Assembly (NCBI GenBank): GCA_947579665.1
Contig: OX388348.1
Coordinates: 8,184,001 to 8,248,000, forward strand
DNA: 64,000 nucleotides
Reading direction: 5' to 3'
Source of the DNA: Sympetrum striolatum
Lineage: Eukaryota; Arthropoda; Insecta; Odonata; Libellulidae
Numbering within the stretch: position 1 is the first letter of the stretch; each line of letters begins with the position of its first letter. Both the position numbers and the translations under genes were made by a program. This document shows positions 21,847-32,222 of the stretch, in pieces. Below the pieces are notes generated by a model. The model ran no database searches. It had not been told where the DNA came from and was given only the letters and a program-made list of their open reading frames with translations.

Positions 21847-22529
21847 ACTTTCTCCATAAATAATATGTAAATATTTATCTACGACAGTAATTTCGAACTC
21901 TATATTCCATCTAAACATTGAAGATGAGTGATTAATTTATATATATTATTATCTTTTATGTCACAAACATTATAAATAATGTTTTTCGGGACATGTTCGA
22001 TGAAAAACGATGAAGTGGCCTTTCGCCCCAGCGCCCAGAGCGCCCACAACGTACATAATCAGCAACTTCCGGTTTATCAGTATTTCACAAATAACTCCTA
22101 CACAATCCGTGATACAAAAATATGTTTCATACAAAAGTCATAGTAAATAACATTTTCTAAAACTTTTATTACTAATACTATATACCTATATATCATATTT
22201 ATGGAGATATTTTGAAAACCGGAAATGAGCTTTAATGAATAAAGCTCGACTTCCGGTTGACCGATTTACTCCAAAAACTAATCAACTCTGACAGCACACA
22301 CCACAGTACTATATATGAAGTTTGGTATTGATACGACTAATAGTTTTCACGTTAGAGCGCCCACTATCACACACACACATACACACACACACACACACAC
22401 ACAGACATCATTCCGAAAATGGTCAAAACGTGTTCTAGGGACCCCAAAACATGTATTTCCGTTGAAATCTCGAAGTCGAATTTTTTCATGAAAACAATAC
22501 TTTCTCTATACTTCGTATATGGAGAAAGT
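21847..22529 (+). mobile_element. hairpin-ended dispersed element, most complete copy
   Basis: The 683-bp element is bounded by inverted ACTTTCTCCATA (21847-21858) and TATGGAGAAAGT (22518-22529). Just inside the right end, CTTTCTC-TATAC and GTATAT-GGAGAAAG pair to form a near-perfect hairpin with a very small loop (22501-22528). Internal landmarks are ATAATCAGCAACTTCCGG, AGAGCGCCCAC, a CA microsatellite and GGGACCCCAAAACATGTATTT. It has no coding frame. Inverted ends suggest a DNA-transposon-derived MITE, but the terminal hairpin would also fit other non-autonomous classes and no target duplication is clear. Related copies: 8761-14722, 17150-17697 and one in every unit of the array from 22660. 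Confidence 0.65.
22369..22402. repeat. CA/AC microsatellite
   Basis: About 17 AC units with one CAT interruption, in the same place as the CA-rich tract of the other family members (8890-8910 as GT; 17556-17570; and shortened in the array units). Confidence 0.9.
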
Positions 22530-22659
22530 AAAAATTTGAAAATCTCGATATAGATACTTTCAAAAATGTAGAGAAGCCTAGTGTCAAATACAAAAACATT
22601 TTGAGGTTTTGAATTAATGAAATGACCTGGAAGGAATGGAAGCACTTAAAAAAATATAT
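22530..22659. other. spacer left of the tandem array
   Basis: AT-rich; no match to the array unit or to the element on its left. It marks the left boundary of the array. Confidence 0.4.
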
Positions 22660-23635
22660 ATTGCAATATTATACCTAAATATATATTATAACTCAAAAAT
22701 GGCATGAAATATATACATATAAAAAATTATGAACTCCCCAGAATATTATGATCAAGTATCCCCAAATCTAGCTTAGAGCAATGTGAAAGGAAAAGCCAGA
22801 GCAAAGAGATTTTAAAAGAAGAGGATTTAACAGTACTTCAACAGAACTAAGGGAAAACCACAACGATTCAAAAAAGGCAAACTGAAGCAAGAGCATATGA
22901 AAAAAATGCCTGGTATTACCCATCACACATCCTAAGTCCACTGTATCATCCTCGAAACCCAATTAACTTATCATTACTGATTAAGAACATAAATTGATAG
23001 GATATAACACCATTGAAACTTAATCAAAGAAATAAGTAGGACTTACATTGTATTGGAAAACTTAGAGATGCATTTAAAAACAATGAATTGAAAACAATAT
23101 ATGTAATAATATCTTACTCTGCAGCCAACCATAAAGCACTCAGTGGCTGACATTATACTTACCTCGCCCTAAACAGGAGCCGTCAAGAGGCCTCGTACAT
23201 TCTTCGAACCAATGCCTCTGAAACTTGGTGCCTCTCTTAAGCAACTATCCCATATTGAAGACAATAGTGGTCCATTTTCACCACTCTACACTTTAATCCC
23301 AAGCTGCAGAACTCTGGAGTTTCTCATCTTATTTGAAGAACATTCAGTGCATATTCTCTATATGAATATAATGACAAACATGTAAGATATTAAATATTAT
23401 TACAAATGCCAATTGATTTTCCTGTAATAAAAGCAGATCCTGTTAATTCATACTAGATATTTACCACGCAACTAAACAAGGCAATAACTAATATTAATGA
23501 AATATGGTTACAATTGAATCACCTATGAATGAATGAGTCAGTGAATGTATAATTAGGTATAATTTGAGAAATATCTATATGTAATAGATAGGAGATGGAT
23601 TAAGAGATATATCTTAATTAGTAATCATTATAAAG

Positions 23636-23870
23636 TCATTTTTGATACACCACTTTGTGCTACCAGTGCCTCAATGAGGACATGGCAGTGGACTATGATG
23701 CACAGTCGGACGAGACCACACTTGCCCTTGCACACAAAGTTCCCAAAATGGCCTGTGGAAAAACTACTACTAAACCGTCGACCCATAACCTTGTGCCCAA
23801 AGCAGTGCGGAGCTTGTGTTATAAATTTTATGTACTCAAACCAAACTAGCTAGGCATACTCTATGCTCCG
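23636..23870. repeat. GC-richer island conserved in every unit
   Basis: This roughly 200-bp stretch is clearly less AT-rich than the rest of the unit, with a 64-codon plus-strand open frame (starting TTG-TGC, ...AVDYDAQSDETTLALAHK...) followed by TAG. It recurs at 27947, 33048, 38149, 44051, 49152, 54257 and 59356. There is no ATG at the frame start. It could be a captured exon fragment (AG at 23668 is a possible acceptor), but I recognise no family. The edge copy differs by one codon only, so selection cannot be tested. Confidence 0.35.
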
Positions 23871-24056
23871 AAGGACTGGATACACAAAGAATATATTTAA
23901 ATTAATTTCTATGAACCTATTATATTTCCATAGGAAGTTCCATTGGAAATGGAAACGTTGCCAATAAACAATAGCAAATACGCACCTGATAAACAATAAT
24001 ATTAATAAATAACAGATGAAAATTTTAAAACTTAGGTCTCATATTTTTCCTTAAGT

Positions 24057-24826
24057 AGATAATCAGCAACTTCCCGTTGATCAGTATTTCATGAATAACT
24101 CCTAAACAATCAGTTATACAAAAATATCTTTCACACAAAAGTTATATTAAATTGCATTCTCTAAAACTTTTAAAATAATTGTATGTACCTAAGTATCAGA
24201 TTAATGGACATATTATGCAAAAATCAGAAACCAGCCTCAAAAATAGAGCTCGACTTCCAGCTAACCGATTTAAACCAGGAACTAATCAACTCTAACGACA
24301 ACAACAAAAGTACTATATATGAAATTTGACACTGATAAAACAAACAGTTTTCATACTACAGTGCCCAAGAAGTACATAATCAGCTACTTCCGGTTTATCA
24401 GTATTTCACAATAACTCCTTACCAATCAGTGATAAAAAAATAATTTCAATACAGCAGTTATAGAAAATTATATTTTCTAAAACAATAGTATAAACCTAAA
24501 TATCATTTTTTTGAGATTTTTCACAACAAAGGAAATTTGCTTCCAAGAATAAAAAAAGCTCAACTTCTGGTTAAACGATTTGTTCCAAAAAATTATCAAC
24601 TCTGTCAGCACCCCACAATATATGTGTGAAGTTTGGTACTGATAGGGCTAATAGTTTTCACGTTAGAGCGCCCACAAGCACACAAACACACACAGATGCT
24701 GACATCGTTCCAAAAATGGTCAGAACGTATTCTAGGGACCCCAAAACATGTATTTCGGTTGAAATCTCGAAGTCAAATTTTTTCATGGAAACAATACTTT
24801 CAATATACTATGAATATGGAGAAAGT
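24057..24826 (+). mobile_element. hairpin-ended element embedded in each array unit
   Basis: This member of the dispersed family at 21847-22529 has an internal duplication of about 305 bp: the ATAATCAGC-ACTTCC landmark occurs at 24059 and again at 24376, and GCCCA(C/A) blocks end each half. It ends at TATGGAGAAAGT (24815-24826). Being present at the same place in all units, it was in the unit before amplification. Other copies: 28349-29119, 33450-34220, 38551-39321, 44453-45223, 49554-50324, 54659-55429 and 59758-60528. The 91- and 70-codon frames across it have no ATG in context and are not called. Confidence 0.75.
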
Positions 24827-25230
24827 AAAAATCCAATTAGTATGAAGGAATTGACCCTAAAATACATTGTATATTGTATGTTGGCAACAACAACAGTGTA
24901 AAATCTTCTACCACCATTCAAAGAGTCTAAACAATTTTGGTTACAGACCACCCATTGCCATTTTACACTTCCATTATTTCATTGAATTTAAGAAAAATAA
25001 ATCCAACAAAGCAAACCAAAAGACTGCTTTAATGTAAAGTAATCACAAGGATGATCATTGAAATAAATTTGATTTCCAGAAATACATCCCACAAACTTCG
25101 TCCATGATCCAAAATTGGAATTATTCCTATAATTATAAAAAAAATCTGCTAGTTAAGATGGCAGACATTGGCTTACTCAAGCATTTTGACGAAATCATAT
25201 TGCAAACTGTATAACAGAACATATTGACAG

Positions 25231-28200
25231 TAATTGCAATATTATATCTAAATATTTATTATATTTATATAAGGTATGAAATATATATATATATATTTAT
25301 AAAATTATGAACTCACCAGAATATTATGATCATGTACCCCCAAATCGAGCATAGAGCAATGTGAAAGGAAAAGCCGGAGCAAAGATATTTTGAAAGGAGA
25401 GGATTTAACAGTACTTCAACAGAACGAACGGAAAACCACAACAAATCAACAAAGGCAACCTGGAGCAAAGCATATGAAAAATTTCCTGATTTTCCCCATC
25501 ATACCATCTAAATCTACTGTATCATACTTGAAACCCAATTAACTTATCACTACCGAATAAAAACATAAATTTACATGATATAACACCATTGAAACTTGAT
25601 CAAAGAAATAATTAGGTCATGCATTGTATTGGAAAACTTAGAGACGCATTTCAAAACAATGAATTGAAAACAATATACGTAATAATATCTTACTCTGCAG
25701 CCACCCTTAAAGCACTCACTGGCTGTCGTTATACTTCCCTTGCCCTAAACAGGAGCCATCGAGAGGCCTTGTACATTCTTCCAATGAATGTCTCCGCAAC
25801 TTGGTGTCTCTCTTAAGCAACTGTCCCATACTGTAGACTGCAGTGGTCCATTTCCACCATTCTCCACTTTACTTCCAAGTTGCAGCACTCTGGAGCTTCT
25901 GGTATTATTTGAGGAACATTCTGTGCATATTCTCTATATGAATAATAGGACAAACACATAATATATTTATTATAATTATAAACGCCGATTGAAATTCCAG
26001 TAATAGCAGCAGATCATATTAGATGATTACATAGCAATTAAACAAGGAAATTACAACTTGGGATGCATAGTGCTAAACCTATATTGAAATGAGGATCTAT
26101 TAAATGATAAAAGAGTTACCTTAGATTTTTCAAAAGGAGAGCCTGCACAAACCTTCCCAAAGTAACCTGTAGTATCTGGTTCATCGATTTCTACAACATT
26201 TCAGCTTTGTAGTAGGTGATGGTTATTAAGACAAGGTCATTAAGGTCCAGAATGACTTATCTTGCCAAAGCAATTAAGAATGTGCTGATATTCCTATGCA
26301 TTTTACAATTTTTCTCTTCCACAGGATGGTTTAGGAGGAGATTTGAAGGTAGGAACACCATTAAACCTATATCAATAATGTATTTATTAGCTCCCCATTC
26401 CTGAAAGGTTAGAAAAGAGATCATGAATATTCAATTACAAAATTAAAATCATAAAAAGTATTATTTTCTAATGATAATCAGATACCGAGACGTAAATATA
26501 TATATTCTAAAATCTTAAGAAAAACATACCTTATTTTGTCATCACTAATTGGATAGGCATTGGAATAACTGCATCCAACGATAATCTCAAATAAGATGCC
26601 TTCTTCAAAGCGCATCGATCATTAAAACGTCTCCTCAACATGAGAGGTCAGATCAGACCCTCTACATGAAATCTTCAAGTTTTTGTCCCATAATGGGCAG
26701 AACTTCTCTATCAAGAGAGGCAAAATGCCTCTCGGTGACGAGAATTGTATCTGCAAATGGTATCTCTCTTTTGATAACTACCAGAAAATCTTGAAGGGCA
26801 AAACATCTCAATCGGAATCCTGATCGTCGATGAGAATATTATTTTGCCAAAGGTAGCCTTCTATTGAGTGATACCATGAGGTACGCAGACCCTCTTTCCA
26901 TGGGCAGAACCTCTCAAGCAGGGGAGGCATTACACCTCCCCTGAAGAGAACTGTATTCTGAAAATGGTACCTTTCATTTAAGAGCTACCCCGTGGTGCCC
27001 AGACCCACTCAATGGGCAGAATCTCTCGACTTGGGGGAGGCATCACACCACTCCATAGTGAGAATTTTATTCTGCTAGGGTAGCTCTCTTTTGAAGTTAC
27101 CAGAAGAGCAGAAGACCTCTCCATATGGGTACCTATAAAACAATAGTTGTTAATTATGGCCTTAAAATAATTGAATAATTTGGTCCAATTTTATTTAGAT
27201 ATTTTCAAAGTATTCTAGGCTTAAAGCTATTTACTCTAAAAGTTGTAACCCTATGTTGATTCATTACCTTGAAAGTCCTGTTATTTTATTGTAGTAGTAG
27301 TCAGTTTTCCCTTTGCCTATCCAACAACATCCAAAGATTTCTAATTTCTCCATCCCCAGCTGCTTGGGTTTAATGAACATAGGTACGGCATTGCTTAGTC
27401 CCACATTATGTTGACCTCAACTAATGAAAACTTATGATCTTCATCTGCGTGCTCATAGGAATATTACGCTTTTGTTTACCATCTCTTTCTAATGCCGTCT
27501 ATGGTTATTGTATCTCTGCTGCGAATAAAGCTTCAAATGCACTCAATTATTTATTATAATTTTCAAACTTTGGATTAAGTTTTACCATAAAGCTAGTTTA
27601 GTTTAGTTATCACACGTTCATTGACTATATAGATATTTGCTCACCTTTCCGGATCATTAGTGACTGATATCAACTGCTTTTCCATAGTAGTCAGCATCGA
27701 ACACATGACACTGAAGCTAAAATTCGTTTTTTTCTAGGTGGTTAAACATTATTGCCAGTACGTTGAAGAAATTTCAAGTCAGTGACACTTATGAAATATG
27801 GTTACAATTTTAATCCCCCATGAATGAATCAGTGAATGTATAATTAGGTATAATATAAGAAACATCTATATGTAATAGATAGGAGATGGATTAACATATA
27901 CAACATTCATTTGTAATCATCATAAAGTCATTTTTGATACACCACTTTGTGCTACCAGTGCCTCAATGAGGCCATGGCAGTGGACTATGATGCACAGTCG
28001 GACGAGACCACACTTGCCCTTGCACACAAAGTTCCCAAAATGGCCTGTGGAAAAACTACTACTAAACCGTCGACCCATAACCTTGTGCCCAAAGCAGTGC
28101 GGAGCTTGTGTTATAAATTTTATGTACTCAAACCAAACTAGCTAGGCATACTCTATGCTCCGAAGGACTGGATACACAAAGAATATATTTAAATTAATTT

Positions 28201-29522
28201 CTATGAACCTATTATATTTCCATAGGAAGTTCTATTGGAAATGGAAACGTTGCCAATAAACAATAGCAAATACGCACCTGATAAACAATAATATTAATAA
28301 ATAGCAGATGAAAATTTTAAAACTTAGGTCGAATATTTTTCCTTAAGTAGATAATCAGCAACTTCCCGTTGATCAGTATTTCATGAATAACTCCTAAACA
28401 ATCAGTTATACAAAAATATCTTTCACACAAAAGTTATATTAAATTGCATTCTCTAAAACTTTTAAAATAATTGTATATACCTAAGTATCAGATTAATGGA
28501 CATATTATGCAAAAATCAGAAACCAGCCTCAAAAATAGAGCTCGACTTCCAGCTAACCGATTTAAACCAGGAACTAATCAACTCTAACGACAACAACAAA
28601 AGTACTATTTATGAAATTTGACACTGATAAAACAAACAGTTTTCATACTACAGTGCCCACAAAGTACATAATCAGCTACTTCCGGTTTATCAGTATTTCA
28701 CGAATAACTCCTTACCAATCAGTGATAAAAAAATAATTTCAATACAGCAGTTATAGAAAATTATATTTTCTAAAACAATAGTATAAACCTAAATATCATT
28801 TTTTTGAGATTTTTCACAACAAAGGAAATTTGCTTCCAAGAATAAAAAAAGCTCAACTTCTGGTTAAACGATTTGTTCCAAAAAATTATCAACTCTGTCA
28901 GCACCCCACAATATATGTGTGAAGTTTGGTACTGATAGGGCTAATAGTTTTCACGTTAGAGCGCCCACAAGCACACAAACACACACAGATGCTGACATCG
29001 TTCCAAAAATGGTCAGAACGTATTCTAGGGATCCCAAAACATGTATTTCGGTTGAAATCTCGAAGTCAAATTTTTTCATGGAAACAATACTTTCAATATA
29101 CTATGAATATGGAGAAAGTAAAAATCCAATTAGTATGAAGGAATTGACCCTAAAATACATTGTATATTGTATGTTGGCAACAACAAAAGTGTAAAATCTT
29201 CTACCACTATTCAAAGAGTCTAAACAATTTTGGTTACAGACCACCCACTGCCATTTTACACTTCCATTATTTCATTGAATTTAAGAAAAATAAATCCAAC
29301 AAAGCAAACCAAAAGACTGCTTTAATGTAAAGTAACCACAAGGATGATCATTGAAATAAATTTGATTTCCAGAAATACATCCCACAAACTTCGTCCATGA
29401 TCCAAAATTGGAAATATTCCTATAATTATAATATAATCTGCTAGTTAAGATGGCAGACACTGGCTTACTCAAGCATTTTGACAAAATCATATTGCAAACT
29501 GTATAACAGAACATATTGACAG
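25231..29522. repeat. array unit 1 (4292 bp, one sub-repeat)
   Basis: The only inner unit with a single 803-bp sub-repeat (26322-27122). Its AT microsatellite near 25276 is shorter than in later units. Otherwise collinear with unit 2. Confidence 0.95.
26322..27122. repeat. chimeric sub-repeat, type 1 joined to type 2
   Basis: The left part carries type-1 markers (CTTCAAAGCGCATCGATCAT, CTCCTCAACATGAGAGG) and the right part type-2 markers (CTCTATCAAGAGAGG, GATAACTACCAGAAAATC, AAGCAGGGGAGGCATTACAC, CGACTTGGGGGAGG). The switch lies in the identical stretch of about 26645-26705. This is the expected product of exchange between type 1 and type 2 with loss of one sub-repeat length. Confidence 0.9.
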
Positions 29523-30618
29523 TAATTGCAATATTATATCTAAATATTTATTATATCTATATAAGGTATGAAATATATATATATATATATATATTTATAA
29601 AATTATGAACTCACCAGAATATTATGATCATGTACCCCCAAATCGAGCATAGAGCAATGTGAAAGGAAAAGCCGGAGCAAAGATATTTTGAAAGGAGAGG
29701 ATTTAACAGTACTTCAACAGAACGAACGGAAAACCACAACAAATCAACAAAGGCAAACTGGAGCAGAGCATATGAAAAAATTCTTGATTTTCCCCATCAT
29801 ACCATCTAAATCTACTGTATCATACTTGAAACCCAATTAACTTATCACTACCGAATAAAAACATAAATTTACATGATATAACACCATTGAAACTTGATCA
29901 AAGAAATAATTAGGTCATGCATTGTATTGGAAAACTTAGAGACGCATTTCAAAACAATGAATTGAAAACAATATACGTAATAATATCTTACTCTGCAGCC
30001 ACCCTTAAAGCACTCACTGGCTGTCGTTATACTTCCCTTGCCCTAAACAGGAGCCATCGAGAGGCCTTGTACATTCTTCCAATGAATGTCTCCGCAACTT
30101 GGTGTCTCTCTTAAGCAACTGTCCCATACTGTAGACTGCAGTGGTCCATTTCCACCATTCTCCACTTTACTTCCAAGTTGCAGCACTCTGGAGCTTCTGG
30201 TATTATTTGAGGAACATTCTGTGCATATTCTCTATATGAATAATAGGACAAACACATAATATATTTATTATAATTATAAACGCCGATTGAAATTCCAGTA
30301 ATAGCAGCAGATCATATTAGATGATTACATAGCAATTAAACAAGGAAATTACAACTTGGGATGCATAGTGCTAAACCTATATTGAAATGAGGATCTATTA
30401 AATGATAAAAGAGTTACCTTAGATTTTTCAAAAGGAGAGCCTGCACAAACCTTCCCAAAGTAACCTGTAGTATCTGGTTCATCGATTTCTACCACATTTC
30501 AGCTTTGTAGTAGGTGATGGTTATTAAGACAAGGTCATTAAGGTCCAGAATGACTTATCTTGCCAAAGCAATTAAGAATGTGCTGATATTCCTATGCATT
30601 TTACAATTTTTCTCTTCC

Positions 30619-32222
30619 ACAGGATGGTTTAGGAGGAGATTTGAAGGTAGGAACACCATTAAACCTATATCAATAATGTATTTATTAGCTCCCCATTCCT
30701 GAAAGGTTAGAAAAGAGATCATGAATATTCAATTACAAAATTAAAATCATAAAAAGTATTATTTTCTAATGATAATCAGATACCGAGACGTAAATATATA
30801 TATTCTAAAATCTTAAGAAAAACATACCTTATTTTGTCATCACTAATTGGATAGGCATTGGAATAACTGCATCCAACGATAATCTCAATTAAGATGCCTT
30901 CTTCAAAGCGCATCGATCATTAAAACGTCTCCTCAACATGAGAGGTCAGATCAGACCCTCTACATGAAATCTTCAAGTTTTAGTCCCATAATGGGCAGAA
31001 CTTCTCAATCATGAGAGGCAAAATGCCTCTCGGTGACGAGAATTGTATCTGCAAATGGTATCTCTCTTTTGAAAGCTACCAGAAAGTCTTGAAGGGCAAA
31101 ACATCTCAATCGGAATCCAGATCGTCGATGAGAATATTATTTTGCCAAAGGTAGCTTTCTATTGAGTGATACCATGAGGTACGCAGACCCTCTTTCCATG
31201 GGCAGAACCTCTCAAACAGGAGAGGCGTTACACCTCCCCTGAAGAGAACTGTATTCTGAAAATGGTACCTTACATTTAAGAGCTACCCCGTGGTACCCAG
31301 ACCCACTCGATGGGCAGAATCTCTCAACCTGGAGGAGGCATCACACCACTCCATAGTGAGAATTTTATTCTGCTAGGGTAGCTCTCTTTTGAAGTTACCA
31401 GAAGACCAGCAGACCTCTCAGCAGGAAGGATTACATGGAGATTTTAAGGTAGGTAAACCAGTAGACCTTTATCAATAATGTATTTATAAGCACCCCATTC
31501 CTGAAAGGTTAGACAGGAGACCATTAATATTCAATGAAAAAATTTTAATCATAAAAATTATTATTTTCTAATGAAAATCAGATACCAATACTTAAAAAAT
31601 ATATTCTAAAATCTTAAGAAAAAACAAACCTTATTTTGTCATCACCAATTGGGAAGGCATTGGAATCCCTCCATCCAACGATAATCCCAAATAAGATGCC
31701 TTCTTCATAGCGCATCGATTATTAAAACGTCTCACTCACTGTGAGAGGTCAGATCAGACCCTCTACATGAAATCTTCAAGTTTTAGTCCCATAATGGGCA
31801 GAACTTCTCTATCAAGAGAGGCAAAATGCCTCTCGGTGACGAGAATTGTATCTGCAAATGGTATCTCTCTTTTGATAACTACCAGAAAATCTTGAAGGGC
31901 AAAACATCTCAATCGGAATCCTGATCGTCGATGAGAATATTATTTTGCCAAAGGTAGCTTTCTATTGAGTGATACCATGAGGTACGCAGACCCTCTTTCC
32001 ATGGGCAGAACCTCTCAAGCAGGGGAGGCATTACACCTCCCCTGAAGAGAACTGTATTCTGAAAATGGTACCTTTCATTTAAGAGCTACCCCGTGGTACC
32101 CAGACCCACTCGATGGGCAGAATCTCTCGACTTGGGGGAGGCATCACACCACTCCATAGTGAGAATTTTATTCTGCTAGGGTAGCTCTCTTTTGAAGTTA
32201 CCAGAAGAGCAGAAGACCTCTC
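30619..32222. repeat. tandem sub-repeat pair, types 1 and 2 (about 803 bp each)
   Basis: Type 1 is 30619-31419 and type 2 is 31420-32222. They differ at roughly one position in eight to ten in stretches compared by eye, far more than the same type differs between units. The same pair occurs at 35720-37323, 46722-48326, 51828-53431, 56927-58530 and 62026-63629. This shows the doubling preceded amplification of the 5.1-kb unit. The left part of each copy is AT-rich, and the right half is made of four shorter modules. Confidence 0.93.
30993..31419. repeat. four tandem modules of 101-112 bp, each with an inverted repeat
   Basis: GGGCA(G/A)AA starts modules at 30993, 31094, 31200 and 31312; the fourth ends exactly where the 803-bp copy ends. 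Each has TCTC shortly after the start and GAGAA about 30-40 bp on, which pair as a closing stem (31002-31042, 31103-31135, 31208-31247, 31319-31364). Inside the stem are further arms: GAGAGGC/GCCTCTC around AAAAT in module 1, and CAGGGGAGG/CCTCCCCTG around CATTACA in module 3 of type 2. Modules differ in sequence but keep the pairing. Confidence 0.75.

Larger units (their letters stand above)
22660..25230. repeat. edge unit: short, diverged left part
   Basis: 22660 to about 23635 is clearly diverged from the inner units by substitutions and small indels. After about 23636 it becomes nearly identical to them. At about 23490 it jumps from sequence equivalent to 26050 straight to sequence equivalent to 27790, so 1.7 kb containing the whole 803-bp sub-repeat region is absent. 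The unit is 2571 bp. Terminal divergence is expected where homogenising exchange does not reach. Confidence 0.85.

Noticed and set aside
22501..22528. loxP-like TATACTTCGTATA
   Set aside because: It resembles a lox arm by chance; it is the loop region of a repeated terminal hairpin in a eukaryotic dispersed element, with no spacer plus second arm of lox type.
25619..25816. 65-codon plus-strand frame starting MHCIGKLRDA, conserved in all inner units
   Set aside because: Against the diverged edge copy (about 23043-23240) roughly 14 of 19 differing codons are non-synonymous, the edge copy has an in-frame TGA and no ATG. No purifying selection; conservation reflects recent duplication.
27947..28141. 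64-codon frame (MCYQCLNEAM-like) recurring every unit
   Set aside because: The frame starts at TTG, not ATG, and the edge copy is in the homogenised zone, so repetition gives no evidence of coding. Kept only as a GC-richer island.
28919..29194. 91-codon frame (start GTG) recurring every unit
   Set aside because: It runs across the embedded hairpin-ended repeat, including its CA tract; chance frame in a transposon-derived sequence.
30621..30644. 24-bp plus-strand micro-exon candidate between AG and GTAGG, with a homologous 24-bp copy in type 2
   Set aside because: Divergence is the same inside and outside the putative exon, so only the shared ancestry of the sub-repeats is shown; the strand also conflicts with the other splice-like signals.
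30993..31419. CRISPR-like regular repeats
   Set aside because: Modules are tandem and diverged throughout with no repeat/unique-spacer alternation, in a eukaryotic context.
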